A stretch of DNA of 64,000 bases from Ancylobacter tetraedralis (GTDB taxonomy: Bacteria > Pseudomonadota > Alphaproteobacteria > Rhizobiales > Xanthobacteraceae), in assembly GCF_014195655.1 (NCBI RefSeq), contig NZ_JACICD010000001.1, forward strand, positions 906,682 to 970,681, in the 5' to 3' direction. How positions within the stretch are numbered: position 1 is the stretch's first letter; each line of letters starts with the position of its first letter. This document shows positions 1-8,181 of the stretch, one piece after another. Below the pieces are notes generated by a model. That model saw only the letters and a program-made list of their open reading frames with translations, ran no database searches and was not told the origin of the DNA. The position numbers were made by a program, and so were the translations under genes.

Positions 1-32
1 CGCGGACCCCCGCGCCGCTGACGCCGCAGTGA
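1..32 (+). CDS. possible 3' end of the gene upstream of der (partial)
   Basis: In the third forward frame an open stretch runs from the window edge to a TGA at 30-32 and would end in [10 protein letters not shown] Pro/Ala-rich tail is a plausible end for the upstream protein, but only nine codons are visible and frame 1 also ends nearby (TGA at 19-21), so the choice of frame is a guess. No function can be assigned. Confidence 0.25.
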   Translation, partial: RTPAPLTPQ

Positions 33-54
33 GCGGCGCGAGAGCACATTCACC

Positions 55-1398
55 ATGACCTTCACCGTCGCCATCGTGGGCCGGCCCAATGTCGGCAAGT
101 CGACGCTGTTCAACCGCCTCGTCGGCAAGCGGCTCGCGCTGGTCGATGACAGGCCGGGCGTGACGCGCGACCGGCGCGAGGGCGAAGGCCGGCTCGGCCA
201 TCTGTCCTTCCGCGTCATCGACACGGCAGGTCTGGAAGAGGCGAAGGTCGAATCGCTCGAAGGCCGCATGCGGGCACAGACCGAGGCGGCGATCGGCGAC
301 GCCGACGTGCTGCTGTTCCTCATCGACGCCAAGGCCGGCGTGACGCCGAGCGACCAGATCTTCGCCCATCTGGCCCGGCGCTCCGGCAAGCACACCATTC
401 TCGTCGCCAACAAGGCCGAGGCGCGCGGCTCCGAGGGTGGCACGCTGGATGCCTATGCGCTCGGCCTCGGCGATCCCGTGGAACTCTCCGCCGAGCATGG
501 CGACGGCATGGGCGACCTGGTGCGGGCGCTGGCCGAGGTGGTCCCCGACGACGGGGACGAGATGGACCTCGACAATGAGGGCGGACGGCGCATCCGCGTC
601 GCCGTGCTCGGCCGCCCCAATGCTGGCAAGTCGACTTTGATCAACTCCCTGCTCGGCGAGGACCGGCTGCTCACCGGGCCCGAGGCCGGCATCACGCGCG
701 ATTCCATCGCCGTCGATGTCGAGCGGCATGGTGTCGAGCTGCGCGTGTTCGACACGGCGGGCATGCGCAAGCGCGCCCGCATCGACGACAAGCTGGAGAA
801 GCTCTCCGTCGCCGACGGCCTGCGCGCCGCGCGCTTCGCCGAAGTGGTGGTGGTTCTGATGGACGCCACCCATCCCTTCGAGGAACAGGACCTGCGCATC
901 GCCGACCTCGTCGAGCGCGAGGGGCGGGCGGTGGTGCTGGCGATCTCCAAGGCCGACCTCGTGAAGGACCAGCCCGGCTTCGTCACCCGCATGCGCGAGG
1001 AAGCCGACCATTCGCTGCCGCAGGTCAAGGGCGCGCCGGTGGTGCTGGTCTCCGGCCTCACCGGCGAGGGGCTGGACCGGCTGGTGCGGGCCATCGCGCA
1101 GGCGCATGAGGTGTGGAACCGGCGTGTGGCGACCAACCCGCTCAACCGCTGGCTGGGCGAGACCACCGACCAGCATCCGCCACCGGCGGTGTCGGGCCGA
1201 CGCATCAAGCTGCGCTACATCACCCAGCCCAAGGCCCGCCCGCCGAGCTTCGTGCTGTTCTGCTCGCGCGCCGACGCGGTGCCGGAGAGCTATGTGCGCT
1301 ATCTCGTGAACAACCTGCGCACCAGCTTCGACCTGCCCGGCGTGCCGATTCGCCTGACCCTGCGCGAGAAGGACAACCCTTACGCGGAGAAGGAGTAG
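55..1398 (+). CDS. der: ribosome biogenesis GTPase Der (EngA)
   Basis: Double-GTPase needed for maturation of the 50S ribosomal subunit; it acts in the cytoplasm on pre-ribosomes. Two complete G domains are visible. The first P-loop is GRPNVGKS at residues 9-16, with DTAG and NKAE downstream. The second is GRPNAGKS at 186-193, with DTAGMRKR and SKAD. A KH-like domain fills roughly the last 85 residues. At 447 residues the length is normal for the family. The ATG at 55 puts the first P-loop at its usual distance from the N-terminus. It is separated by about 100 bases from the next plus-strand gene. Nothing is odd. The tandem G domains make the assignment secure. Confidence 0.97.
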   Translation: MTFTVAIVGRPNVGKSTLFNRLVGKRLALVDDRPGVTRDRREGEGRLGHLSFRVIDTAGLEEAKVESLEGRMRAQTEAAIGDADVLLFLIDAKAGVTPSDQIFAHLARRSGKHTILVANKAEARGSEGGTLDAYALGLGDPVELSAEHGDGMGDLVRALAEVVPDDGDEMDLDNEGGRRIRVAVLGRPNAGKSTLINSLLGEDRLLTGPEAGITRDSIAVDVERHGVELRVFDTAGMRKRARIDDKLEKLSVADGLRAARFAEVVVVLMDATHPFEEQDLRIADLVEREGRAVVLAISKADLVKDQPGFVTRMREEADHSLPQVKGAPVVLVSGLTGEGLDRLVRAIAQAHEVWNRRVATNPLNRWLGETTDQHPPPAVSGRRIKLRYITQPKARPPSFVLFCSRADAVPESYVRYLVNNLRTSFDLPGVPIRLTLREKDNPYAEKE

Positions 1399-1503
1399 CT
1401 CCTGGAGCGGGCTTCACTCCGCGCCACGCACAAGTGACGCACCTCGCTCATCCCGCATCCGGCGACGCGCCCCTCGGCGCGGCTGCCTTCATCGGTTTTC
1501 GCC

Positions 1504-2439
1504 ATGCTGATCGGCCTTCTTGCGGGCCTCATGACCGGGGCCCTGTGGGGGCTCACCTTCATTGCGCCGCGCGCCATCCTGCCCTTTTCCGCCTTTGATC
1601 TCTCGGTGCTGCGCTACCTGATCTTCGGGCTGGTGAGTGTGGCGCTGATGGTCATTCCGCGCTTCCGTCCCACGGGTCTGTCGCCCCGCATGCTGGGCAC
1701 GGGGCTGCTGCTCGGGGCCTTCGGCACGTTCGGCTATTTCCTCTCCATCTCCTATGCCGTGCTGCTCGCCGGCCCCGTGCTGCCGCCGCTGATCGCCGGG
1801 ACCGCGCCGGTGCTGCTCGCCATCGTCGCCAATTTCCACGAACGTTCGCTGCCCTGGCGGCGCCTTGCCTGGCCGCTGGCGCTCATCGTGGCGGGGCTCG
1901 GCGTGGTCAATGTGGCGAGCCTGCAGGAGGCGCATGCGAATGAGGCCAGCGCCGTTCTCGCCGGCGTCGGCCTGTCGGTGGTGGCGCTGCTGTTCTGGGT
2001 CGCCTATGGCCTCGTCAATGCAATGGTGATGCGCGGGGCGGATGCGCCGGACGCGCTGCGCTGGACGGGTATCCAGGGGCTGGGCTGCGGGGTGCTGGCG
2101 CTGCTGCTGCTGCCGCTGCTCTCCGGCGCGCCGGCCCTGGTGGATTTCAACAGCGCGGCGACGCAGCGCTTCTTCATCTGGGTGGTGGCGCTGGGCGTGG
2201 TCGTGTCCTGGCTGGGGACCTTCGGCTGGGTGGTGGCCTCCGAGCGCCTGCCCATGGCGCTCTCCGCGCAGCTCATCGTGGCGGAGACGGTGTTCGGCCT
2301 CGTCTATGGCCTCGCCTTCGAGCGGCGCCTGCCGACCGCCCCGGAAGCGGTAGGCACGGCGCTTCAGCTCGTCGGCGTCGTGGTGGCGGTGGCGATCTTC
2401 TCCCGCCGCCGGATCATGCCGGAACCGGGAACGCCCTGA
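1504..2439 (+). CDS. EamA/DMT-family transporter
   Basis: Inner-membrane protein of 311 residues, almost wholly hydrophobic, with about ten membrane segments arranged as two similar halves, as in EamA (drug/metabolite transporter) proteins. The N-terminus (LIGLLAGLMTGALWGLTFIAP) has the usual Gly/Ala-rich first helix, and the protein ends in a short charged tail with SRRR. The substrate cannot be read from sequence; members export amino acids, nucleosides or drugs. It lies about 100 bases after der. Its 3' end overlaps the convergent SDR gene by 26 bases, so the last codons of both genes are constrained together. Confidence 0.85.
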   Translation: MLIGLLAGLMTGALWGLTFIAPRAILPFSAFDLSVLRYLIFGLVSVALMVIPRFRPTGLSPRMLGTGLLLGAFGTFGYFLSISYAVLLAGPVLPPLIAGTAPVLLAIVANFHERSLPWRRLAWPLALIVAGLGVVNVASLQEAHANEASAVLAGVGLSVVALLFWVAYGLVNAMVMRGADAPDALRWTGIQGLGCGVLALLLLPLLSGAPALVDFNSAATQRFFIWVVALGVVVSWLGTFGWVVASERLPMALSAQLIVAETVFGLVYGLAFERRLPTAPEAVGTALQLVGVVVAVAIFSRRRIMPEPGTP

Positions 2440-3184
2440 GGCTGCCCGTCGGGAAATCGTAGAGCTTGCCGGTCTCCTCGAAGCTGGGCAGGCACAGGGC
2501 GAGGATGGCCGTGGCGATGTCCTCGGGGGCCGGCAGCGTCTGCGGATCCTCGCTCGGGAACGCCTTGGCGCGCATGCGGGTCCGCGTCGGGCCGGGATTG
2601 ATGAGATTCACCCGCAGGTTGGAGATGTTGGCCACCTCGTTCGCCCAGGTGCGCGCCAGCATTTCCACCGCCGCCTTGCTGATGGCGTAGGTGCCCCAGA
2701 AGGCGCGGGCCTTGTGCGCGGCTCCGGAGGAGACCAGCACGGCGCGGCCGGCGGTGGAGAGGCGCAGCAGCGGATCGAGCGAGCGCACCAGCCGCCAGTT
2801 GGCGGTGAGGTTGACGGCGAGCGCGTCGTCCCACTCCTTCGGCTCCACTTGCGCCAGCGGCGTCATGGGTCCGAGCACACCGGCATTGCCGATGAAGATG
2901 TCGAGCTTGCCGAAACGCTCATAGAGCGCGCCGCCCAGGCGGTCGATGGCGGGGAAGTCCTTGATGTCCATCGGCACCAGCGTGGCGGTGGAGCCGGCCG
3001 CCACGATGGCGTCGTCCAGTTCCTCCAGCGCGCCGGAGGTTCGGCCAAGGGCGATGATATGCGCGCCAGCCTCGGCAAGGGCGAGCGCGGTGGCCTGCCC
3101 GATGCCGCGCGTGGCGCCGGTGACGAGGGCGATGCGTCCGGCGAGCGGGCGCGCGGACGGCTCCGGCGCGGCGAGGTCGGTCAT
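2414..3184 (-). CDS. SDR-family NAD(P)-dependent oxidoreductase
   Basis: Short-chain dehydrogenase/reductase of 256 residues. It has the Rossmann glycine motif TGATRGIGQA near residue 21, an NAG motif (GNAGVLGP), a Ser-rich strand (VSSGAAHKA) and the catalytic YAISKAA motif. The substrate is unknown. I chose the ATG at 3184 because GGAGGA lies directly upstream; a longer reading to 3289 adds an unconvincing Arg-rich N-terminus. It is the last gene of the minus-strand string after purF and the VOC gene. Related SDR genes sit near purF in other Hyphomicrobiales, to my knowledge, but no link to purine synthesis is established. The 3' end overlaps the EamA gene. Confidence 0.88.
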   Translation of the reverse strand: MTDLAAPEPSARPLAGRIALVTGATRGIGQATALALAEAGAHIIALGRTSGALEELDDAIVAAGSTATLVPMDIKDFPAIDRLGGALYERFGKLDIFIGNAGVLGPMTPLAQVEPKEWDDALAVNLTANWRLVRSLDPLLRLSTAGRAVLVSSGAAHKARAFWGTYAISKAAVEMLARTWANEVANISNLRVNLINPGPTRTRMRAKAFPSEDPQTLPAPEDIATAILALCLPSFEETGKLYDFPTGSLRAFPVPA

Positions 3185-3310
3185 GGGGATCCTCCGAATT
3201 TTGCCGAAACCTAGAGCCATTCGCTGCGCGAGGAAACCCGCAGCGCGCGGGAAGGCTCTCCCCCGCCGACAATGGCCCCGCCTGTGCACAGGCCGAGCAC
3301 GGTCCGCCCG

Positions 3311-3727
3311 CTAGGAGGGGTCGGTCATCACCACGGAGGGCGCGGAGCGCGTGGCGGGGCCGTGATAGACGGCCTCGATATTATTGCCGGCGGGATCCAG
3401 CACGAAGGCGGCGTAATAGCCGGGATGGTAGTCCCGCTCGCCCGGCGCGCCATTGTCGTGCCCGCCATGGGCGAGGCCGACCGCGTGGAAGCGCTGGACC
3501 ATGGCTTCATCCGCCGCCTGGAAGGCAAGGTGCGTGCGGCCGGTGGTCGGCTCGCCGGGCGTCACATACAGTTCATCGGCGAAGAAGTAGCCCTCGCCCT
3601 CGACCAGCGGCACGCCAATGACCTCAAGCACCGCCTTGTAGAAGCGCAGGCAGCCCTCGTAATCGGCGACGACCAGCTGGAGATGGTCGATCAGCCGCCC
3701 GCGATGCCATTCCTCGAGCTCGACCAT
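3311..3727 (-). CDS. VOC-family (glyoxalase/bleomycin-resistance fold) protein
   Basis: A 138-residue single-domain protein of the vicinal oxygen chelate superfamily. It begins with a metal-binding His strand (LIDHLQLVVADYEGCLRFY). A second strand (RTHLAFQAAD) carries another candidate His, and the C-terminal strand (YAAFVLDPAGNNIEAVYHG) ends with the conserved Glu in NNIEAV. This architecture fits a metal-dependent lyase, dioxygenase or binding protein. The exact reaction cannot be told. A GGGGA ribosome binding site precedes the ATG at 3727. The gene follows purF by 18 bases and precedes the SDR, so it is probably cotranscribed. Confidence 0.85.
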   Translation of the reverse strand: MVELEEWHRGRLIDHLQLVVADYEGCLRFYKAVLEVIGVPLVEGEGYFFADELYVTPGEPTTGRTHLAFQAADEAMVQRFHAVGLAHGGHDNGAPGERDYHPGYYAAFVLDPAGNNIEAVYHGPATRSAPSVVMTDPS

Positions 3728-3745
3728 GGCGTTCCCCGCGTCGCC

Positions 3746-5245
3746 TCAGCTGGCTTCGGCCAGCAGCGAGAGCTGGCGCGGCGCCACCTCGCTCGAACGG
3801 TCGGTGAGCGGCGTCGGGTACTCGCCGGTGAAGCAGTGATCGGTGAACTGCGGATGCACGGGATCGCGCCCCTCGAAGCCCATCGACTTGTAGATGCCGT
3901 CGATGGAGAGGAAGGCGAGGCTGTCCGCACCGATATAACGGCGCATACCTTCGAGGTCGTGCGTCGCGGCGAGCAGCTTGTCGCGGTCCGGCGTGTCGAT
4001 GCCGTAATAGTCGGGATGGGTGATCGGCGGCGAGGAAATGCGGAAATGCACCTCGCGGGCACCGGCCTCGCGCATCATGCGCACGATTTTGACAGACGTT
4101 GTTCCACGAACAAGACTGTCGTCGATCAGCACGATGCGCTTGCCCTCGACCACCGCGCGGTTGGCGGAGTGCTTCATGCGCACGCCCTGGTCGCGCACCG
4201 ACTGGGTCGGCTGGATGAAGGTGCGCCCGACATAATGGTTGCGGATGATGCCGAGCTCATAGGGCAGGCCCGAGGCCTGCGAATAGCCGATGGCCGCCGG
4301 TACGCCCGAATCGGGCACCGGCACCACGAGGTCGGCATCGGCCGGCGCCTCGGCGGCCAGCTGGAAGCCCATCTTCTTGCGCACATCATAAACCGAGCGC
4401 CCGCCGACGACCGAATCCGGCCGGGCGAAATAGATGTACTCGAAGATGCAGGGACGCGGACGGACGGTGCCGAAGGGACGCAGCGTCTCCACCTTGTCGG
4501 AGGAGAACACGATCACCTCGCCGGGATCGATGTCCCGCACGTGGCGCGCACCGATTATGTCCAGCGCGCAGGTCTCGGAGGTGAGGATCGGGTGGCCGTC
4601 GAGTTCGCCGAGCACCAGCGGGCGGATGCCGAGCGGGTCGCGGGCGCCCACCAGCTTCTTGTTGGTGAGGCCCACGAAGGCGTAGGCGCCCTCGATGACC
4701 CGCAGCGCGTCGATGAAGCGCTCGGTGAAGCGCGGGCGCTTGGAGCGGGCGACGAGGTGCAGCATCACCTCGGTATCGGAGGTGGACTGGCAGATGGCGC
4801 CGTCGCGGATGATCTGGCGGCGCAGCGTCAAGCCATTGGTGAGGTTGCCGTTATGGGCGATGGCGAAGCCGCCGCCATCCAGTTCGGCGAAGAGCGGCTG
4901 CACGTTGCGCAGGATGGTCTCGCCGGTGGTCGAATAGCGCACATGGCCAACGGCGATGCGGCCCGGCAGACGCTTGATCGCCTCGCCGTCGGAGAAGGCA
5001 TCGGACACCAGGCCGAGACGACGCTCGGAGTGAAAACGCTGGCCATCATAAGTGGTTATGCCCGCCGCTTCCTGGCCGCGATGCTGCAGGGCGTGGAGGC
5101 CGAGCGCGGTGATGGCGGCGGCATCGGGGTGCCCGTAAATGCCGAACACGCCGCACTCCTCGCGCAGCGTGTCCCCATAGTCATCGTAGAAATCGTTCGC
5201 TTCGACCGATTTCGGCATCCCGCCATCAACGGCAAAATTGGTCAT
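3746..5245 (-). CDS. purF: amidophosphoribosyltransferase PurF
   Basis: First committed enzyme of purine synthesis, making 5-phosphoribosylamine from PRPP and glutamine. The N-terminal glutaminase domain has its nucleophile in EECGVFGIYGH; with the start used here this is Cys31, implying that a 30-residue propeptide is removed, as known for the Bacillus-type enzymes. The C-terminal phosphoribosyltransferase domain has the PRPP loop VLIDDSLVRGTT and VVPVPDSG. I preferred the ATG at 5245 (499 residues), which has GGAG about 12 bases upstream, to the upstream in-frame start at 5305. It follows cvpA, the classical cvpA-purF pairing. Two further purine genes, purM and purN, lie about 42 kb away in this window. 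Confidence 0.96.
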   Translation of the reverse strand: MTNFAVDGGMPKSVEANDFYDDYGDTLREECGVFGIYGHPDAAAITALGLHALQHRGQEAAGITTYDGQRFHSERRLGLVSDAFSDGEAIKRLPGRIAVGHVRYSTTGETILRNVQPLFAELDGGGFAIAHNGNLTNGLTLRRQIIRDGAICQSTSDTEVMLHLVARSKRPRFTERFIDALRVIEGAYAFVGLTNKKLVGARDPLGIRPLVLGELDGHPILTSETCALDIIGARHVRDIDPGEVIVFSSDKVETLRPFGTVRPRPCIFEYIYFARPDSVVGGRSVYDVRKKMGFQLAAEAPADADLVVPVPDSGVPAAIGYSQASGLPYELGIIRNHYVGRTFIQPTQSVRDQGVRMKHSANRAVVEGKRIVLIDDSLVRGTTSVKIVRMMREAGAREVHFRISSPPITHPDYYGIDTPDRDKLLAATHDLEGMRRYIGADSLAFLSIDGIYKSMGFEGRDPVHPQFTDHCFTGEYPTPLTDRSSEVAPRQLSLLAEAS

Positions 5246-5346
5246 GTGACCATCGCTCCGCTCTACGCAGTTCAAGGCTGCGCCGCTTCCCAAGCTGACT
5301 TGCAACGCGCGCTGACGGGACGAAATGTCCCGCAGGCGCGGTGAAA

Positions 5347-5925
5347 TTATGGCTTCGCTGGAGACGCCGGCGCCGGGTTGAACGGCTCGGGTGGCGGCTC
5401 CGTCGGTTCGGCATCCTTCGAGCTGCGAATATCGCGGATCAGCTTCTCGGGATCTTCCGGCAACACGGAGATGAGCCAGTCACCCGCACTTTGCAAGACC
5501 ACCTTGGAGCGGGCGTCGCGAATCCAGTTGGGCTGCCCCTGTTCGTTCTGGACCAGCCAGTTGAAGAACAGGAAGGCGACCACCATTATCAGGAATCCGC
5601 GTGCCAGCCCGAACAGGAAGCCGAGCGTGCGGTCGAGCGCGCCGATGCGGCTGTCGAGCACCATGTCCGAGATGCGGACGGTGATGATCGAGACGATCAG
5701 CAGCGTGAGCAGGAAGACGCCGCCGACGCTTGCCGCCATGGCGAATGTGTCGTTGGCGATGTACTGCTTTGCGAAGGGCAGGACCAGCGGATAGGCGTAC
5801 AGCGTCACGCCGGCGGCGATGACCCAGGACGCGATGGCGAACACTTCGCGCACAAGCCCGCGCACCATGGCGAGCAGGCCGGAGATCACCATCACGGCGA
5901 TGAGAATGATGTCGAGCAGCGTCAA
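5347..5925 (-). CDS. cvpA: CvpA family protein (colicin V production protein homologue)
   Basis: Inner-membrane protein of about 192 residues with four predicted membrane segments. It starts with the family's typical TLLDIILIAVMVISG helix and has the conserved basic turn after it (VRGLVREVF). The C-terminal region is cytoplasmic-looking, polar and Pro-rich (TEPPPEPFNP). The family is known for colicin V export phenotypes and envelope homeostasis; its biochemical role is unsettled. There is no good ATG. A TTG at 5925 matches the family's N-terminus, while a TTG at 5958 adds 11 residues, so the start is uncertain. It lies between radA and purF on the same strand, the usual order in Hyphomicrobiales. 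Confidence 0.9.
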   Translation of the reverse strand: MTLLDIILIAVMVISGLLAMVRGLVREVFAIASWVIAAGVTLYAYPLVLPFAKQYIANDTFAMAASVGGVFLLTLLIVSIITVRISDMVLDSRIGALDRTLGFLFGLARGFLIMVVAFLFFNWLVQNEQGQPNWIRDARSKVVLQSAGDWLISVLPEDPEKLIRDIRSSKDAEPTEPPPEPFNPAPASPAKP

Positions 5926-6076
5926 GACTATCGCACCGTGACCGTGGCGGATTTGCAAGGGAAGAACGGCGAATCCGCAGGCTCAAGACGCCCGGCAATC
6001 GCTGAGCGACGTATAGCGCGGCCCGGGCAAGCCGTCATCCCTCTTGACCGACCCGCGCGCAACTCGCGGGGGGCAA

Positions 6077-7531
6077 CTAGCTCTCCTGCCGCTCGCGGGC
6101 CCCCCGCCGGGGCGCCTTGGAGGCGATGCCGGCCACGATATCGCCAAGCGAGGTGACGGATTCGACCGCGAGCGGGTGCTCCGCCGCGTCACCGGCGCCG
6201 CCCTTGGCCCCAGTATTCGTGCTCGCCGCATTCTTGCTTGCCGCATTCTTGCCGGCGGGCGCGACGGCGCGGTTGAAGCCGAGCTTGGCGGCCTCCTTCA
6301 GCCGCGCTGGCGCATGCGGCACCGGCCGCACCGCGCCGGTGAGGCTGACCTCGCCGAAATAGACGCTGTCGGGCGGCAGCACCGCCCCCGACAGCGAGGA
6401 GATGAGCGCGGCGGCGACCGCGAGGTCGGCCGCCGGCTCGGAAATGCGGAAACCGCCGGCGACGTTAAGATGAACGTCATGCGCCCCCAGCTTGATGCCG
6501 CAGCGCGCCTCCAGCACGGCCAGCACCATGGACAGGCGCGAGGGATCCCAGCCCACCACGGCGCGGCGCGGCGTGCCAAGGCTGGTGGGCACCACCAGCG
6601 CCTGGATTTCCACCAAAACCGGCCGCGTGCCCTCCATGCCGGCATAGACAGCGGTGCCGGGCGCGCCGACATCGCGATTGGAGAGGAACAGCGCGGAGGG
6701 GTTCGCCACCTCGCCGAGGCCGAGGCTGGTCATCTCGAACACGCCGATCTCGTCGGTCGGCCCGAAGCGGTTCTTCTGTGCGCGCAGGATGCGGAAATGA
6801 TGCGCGCCGTCGCCCTCGAAGGACAGCACCGCGTCCACCATGTGCTCGACCACGCGCGGGCCGGCGATCTGGCCATCCTTGGTGACATGGCCGACCAGGA
6901 TGACCGCGGCGCCGGCGCGCTTGGCGTAGCGAATGAGGATCTGCGCCGAGGAGCGCACCTGCGTGACCGTGCCGGGAGCCGATTCCACCGTGTCGCTCCA
7001 CATGGTCTGGATCGAATCGATCACCACCAGCGCGGGCCGCTTGCCCTCCGCGAGGGTAGCGACGATGTCCTCGACATTGGTCTCGGCGGCAAGTTCGACC
7101 GACGCCCCGGACAGGCCGAGCCGCTCCGCGCGCAGGCGCACCTGCGCCACCGCTTCCTCGCCCGAGACATAGATGACGCGATGGCCGGCCTCCGCGAGTG
7201 CGGCCGACGCCTGGATCAGCAGGGTCGACTTGCCGATGCCGGGATCGCCGCCGATCAGCAGTACCGAGCCCGGCACCAGCCCGCCGCCGGCCACGCGATC
7301 GAACTCGGCGATGCCGACACGGGTGCGCGGGGCGTCCTGCGAGGTGCCGGCGAGGCTCTCCAGCGCGATCAGTCGCCCCTTGCGCCCGCCACGCTGCGTT
7401 GCGGGAACGGCGTCGGCCGTCGCCTCCTCGACAATGGTGTTCCAGCCGCCGCAGGAATCGCAGCGCCCCTGCCAGCGCGAATGCACCGCCCCGCAGGCCT
7501 GGCAGATGAAGGAAGCGGTGCGTTTGGCCAT
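6077..7531 (-). CDS. radA: DNA repair protein RadA
   Basis: RecA-like branch-migration ATPase used in recombinational repair. A four-cysteine zinc finger lies at residues 10, 13, 24 and 27. The Walker A motif GGDPGIGKS is at 94-102. The RadA signature KNRFG is present, followed by a Lon-like domain. The protein is 484 residues, slightly long, because the C-terminus carries an Ala/Asn/Lys-rich stretch with a repeated KNAAS pentapeptide (a 15-bp tandem repeat at 6216-6245) before a final basic tail. It sits between alr and cvpA; a small opposite-strand gene separates it from alr. Confidence 0.96.
   Translation of the reverse strand: MAKRTASFICQACGAVHSRWQGRCDSCGGWNTIVEEATADAVPATQRGGRKGRLIALESLAGTSQDAPRTRVGIAEFDRVAGGGLVPGSVLLIGGDPGIGKSTLLIQASAALAEAGHRVIYVSGEEAVAQVRLRAERLGLSGASVELAAETNVEDIVATLAEGKRPALVVIDSIQTMWSDTVESAPGTVTQVRSSAQILIRYAKRAGAAVILVGHVTKDGQIAGPRVVEHMVDAVLSFEGDGAHHFRILRAQKNRFGPTDEIGVFEMTSLGLGEVANPSALFLSNRDVGAPGTAVYAGMEGTRPVLVEIQALVVPTSLGTPRRAVVGWDPSRLSMVLAVLEARCGIKLGAHDVHLNVAGGFRISEPAADLAVAAALISSLSGAVLPPDSVYFGEVSLTGAVRPVPHAPARLKEAAKLGFNRAVAPAGKNAASKNAASTNTGAKGGAGDAAEHPLAVESVTSLGDIVAGIASKAPRRGARERQES
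6216..6257. repeat. 15-bp tandem repeat in the 3' part of radA
   Basis: Two adjacent 15-base copies (6216-6230 and 6231-6245, 13 of 15 positions identical) and a partial third encode the KNAAS pentapeptide repeat in the RadA tail. The period is a multiple of three, so copy-number change would keep the frame. Confidence 0.8.
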
Positions 7532-7622
7532 GTCGTTTATCCCTGGGAGACCATTCTCTAAGCGTGATGGGGCGTATGATCACCCCCGTGTGGAATCCAT
7601 CGGAATGGTGCTAAATTAAGTT

Positions 7623-7637
7623 GGCATAATTTATGCC
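7623..7637. promoter_or_regulatory. perfect 15-bp palindrome, possible operator
   Basis: GGCATAA, one T, then TTATGCC: seven-base arms with a one-base centre in the AT-rich intergenic gap between radA and the small plus-strand gene. Such symmetry fits a dimeric regulator site. It overlaps an ATG at 7633 that opens a different, less convincing frame. Function is inferred from symmetry and position only. Confidence 0.4.
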
Positions 7638-7660
7638 TAACAAAAAAAGTCCTACCAATA

Positions 7661-8098
7661 TTGAACTACGCCGCTTATCAAGAGGTACGCGGATATCGGA
7701 TGGTGCTCGCCATGGTTCCTGTTGTTGCACGTCTGAACAGTCGATTTGGAATAGCGTTTCTCATTCTTATTCCAGCAACGCTTGGAATAGGAAGCCTGTT
7801 GCTGTGGCTGTGGCGTCGATCATTCGTGAAGAAGATCGATAATGAAGGTCTTTGTCTTTGGTCTGGTCGCACCATTCCGTGGGAAAAGGTGCAGAGCCTG
7901 GGCGCGCGCAAGGCTAACGGCGAGCGTGCCGGAGAAGTATTGAGGCTCGAAGTGGAATTCGAGGGGGGCCGGGCACTGGTCGCTCCCGACTGGCTGGAAA
8001 ATGGTGCCGAGGTCGCTGCCGCTTTACGCTCAAAGCTGCGTCGCTCCCGTCCCAGAGATACCGCCATGCGCGTGCATTACGTTCAGAAGCTGCGATAG
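7661..8098 (+). CDS. small membrane-anchored protein, possibly PH-like (unknown function)
   Basis: A 145-residue protein (TTG start at 7661; an ATG at 7700 would give 132 residues and is equally possible). It has one or two hydrophobic segments near residues 29-50 (FGIAFLILIPATLGIGSLLL), then WRR and a soluble part. The soluble part has GLCLWSGRTIPWEKVQSL followed by a beta-rich strand and a C-terminal helix ending in Arg/Lys. The pattern 'substrate-coloured strand, W-x-K-V, strand, Leu-rich helix' resembles bacterial PH-like domains behind a membrane anchor; this is inference, not recognition. The gene is antisense to its neighbours, interrupts the usual alr-radA adjacency, and its first half is clearly more AT-rich than the flanks, which suggests acquisition. 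Confidence 0.6.
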   Translation: MNYAAYQEVRGYRMVLAMVPVVARLNSRFGIAFLILIPATLGIGSLLLWLWRRSFVKKIDNEGLCLWSGRTIPWEKVQSLGARKANGERAGEVLRLEVEFEGGRALVAPDWLENGAEVAAALRSKLRRSRPRDTAMRVHYVQKLR

Positions 8099-8181
8099 AC
8101 CCGATCCCACCGGTTTCTTCCGCGACGCAGCATTGGCCCCGGCGCGGGGCGTGTCACCCGCGAGACGCCAGCCACATTCGC

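Noticed and set aside
3272..5344. 690-residue plus-strand open frame opposite purF
   Set aside because: It is the antisense shadow of purF in GC-rich DNA; composition is His/Arg/Gly/Ala-rich without any family motif, while purF is complete on the other strand.
7633..7842. ATG-started 69-residue frame over the palindrome
   Set aside because: Its frame gives a Ser/Arg-rich protein, whereas the overlapping frame from 7661 gives a plausible membrane protein that extends to 8098.
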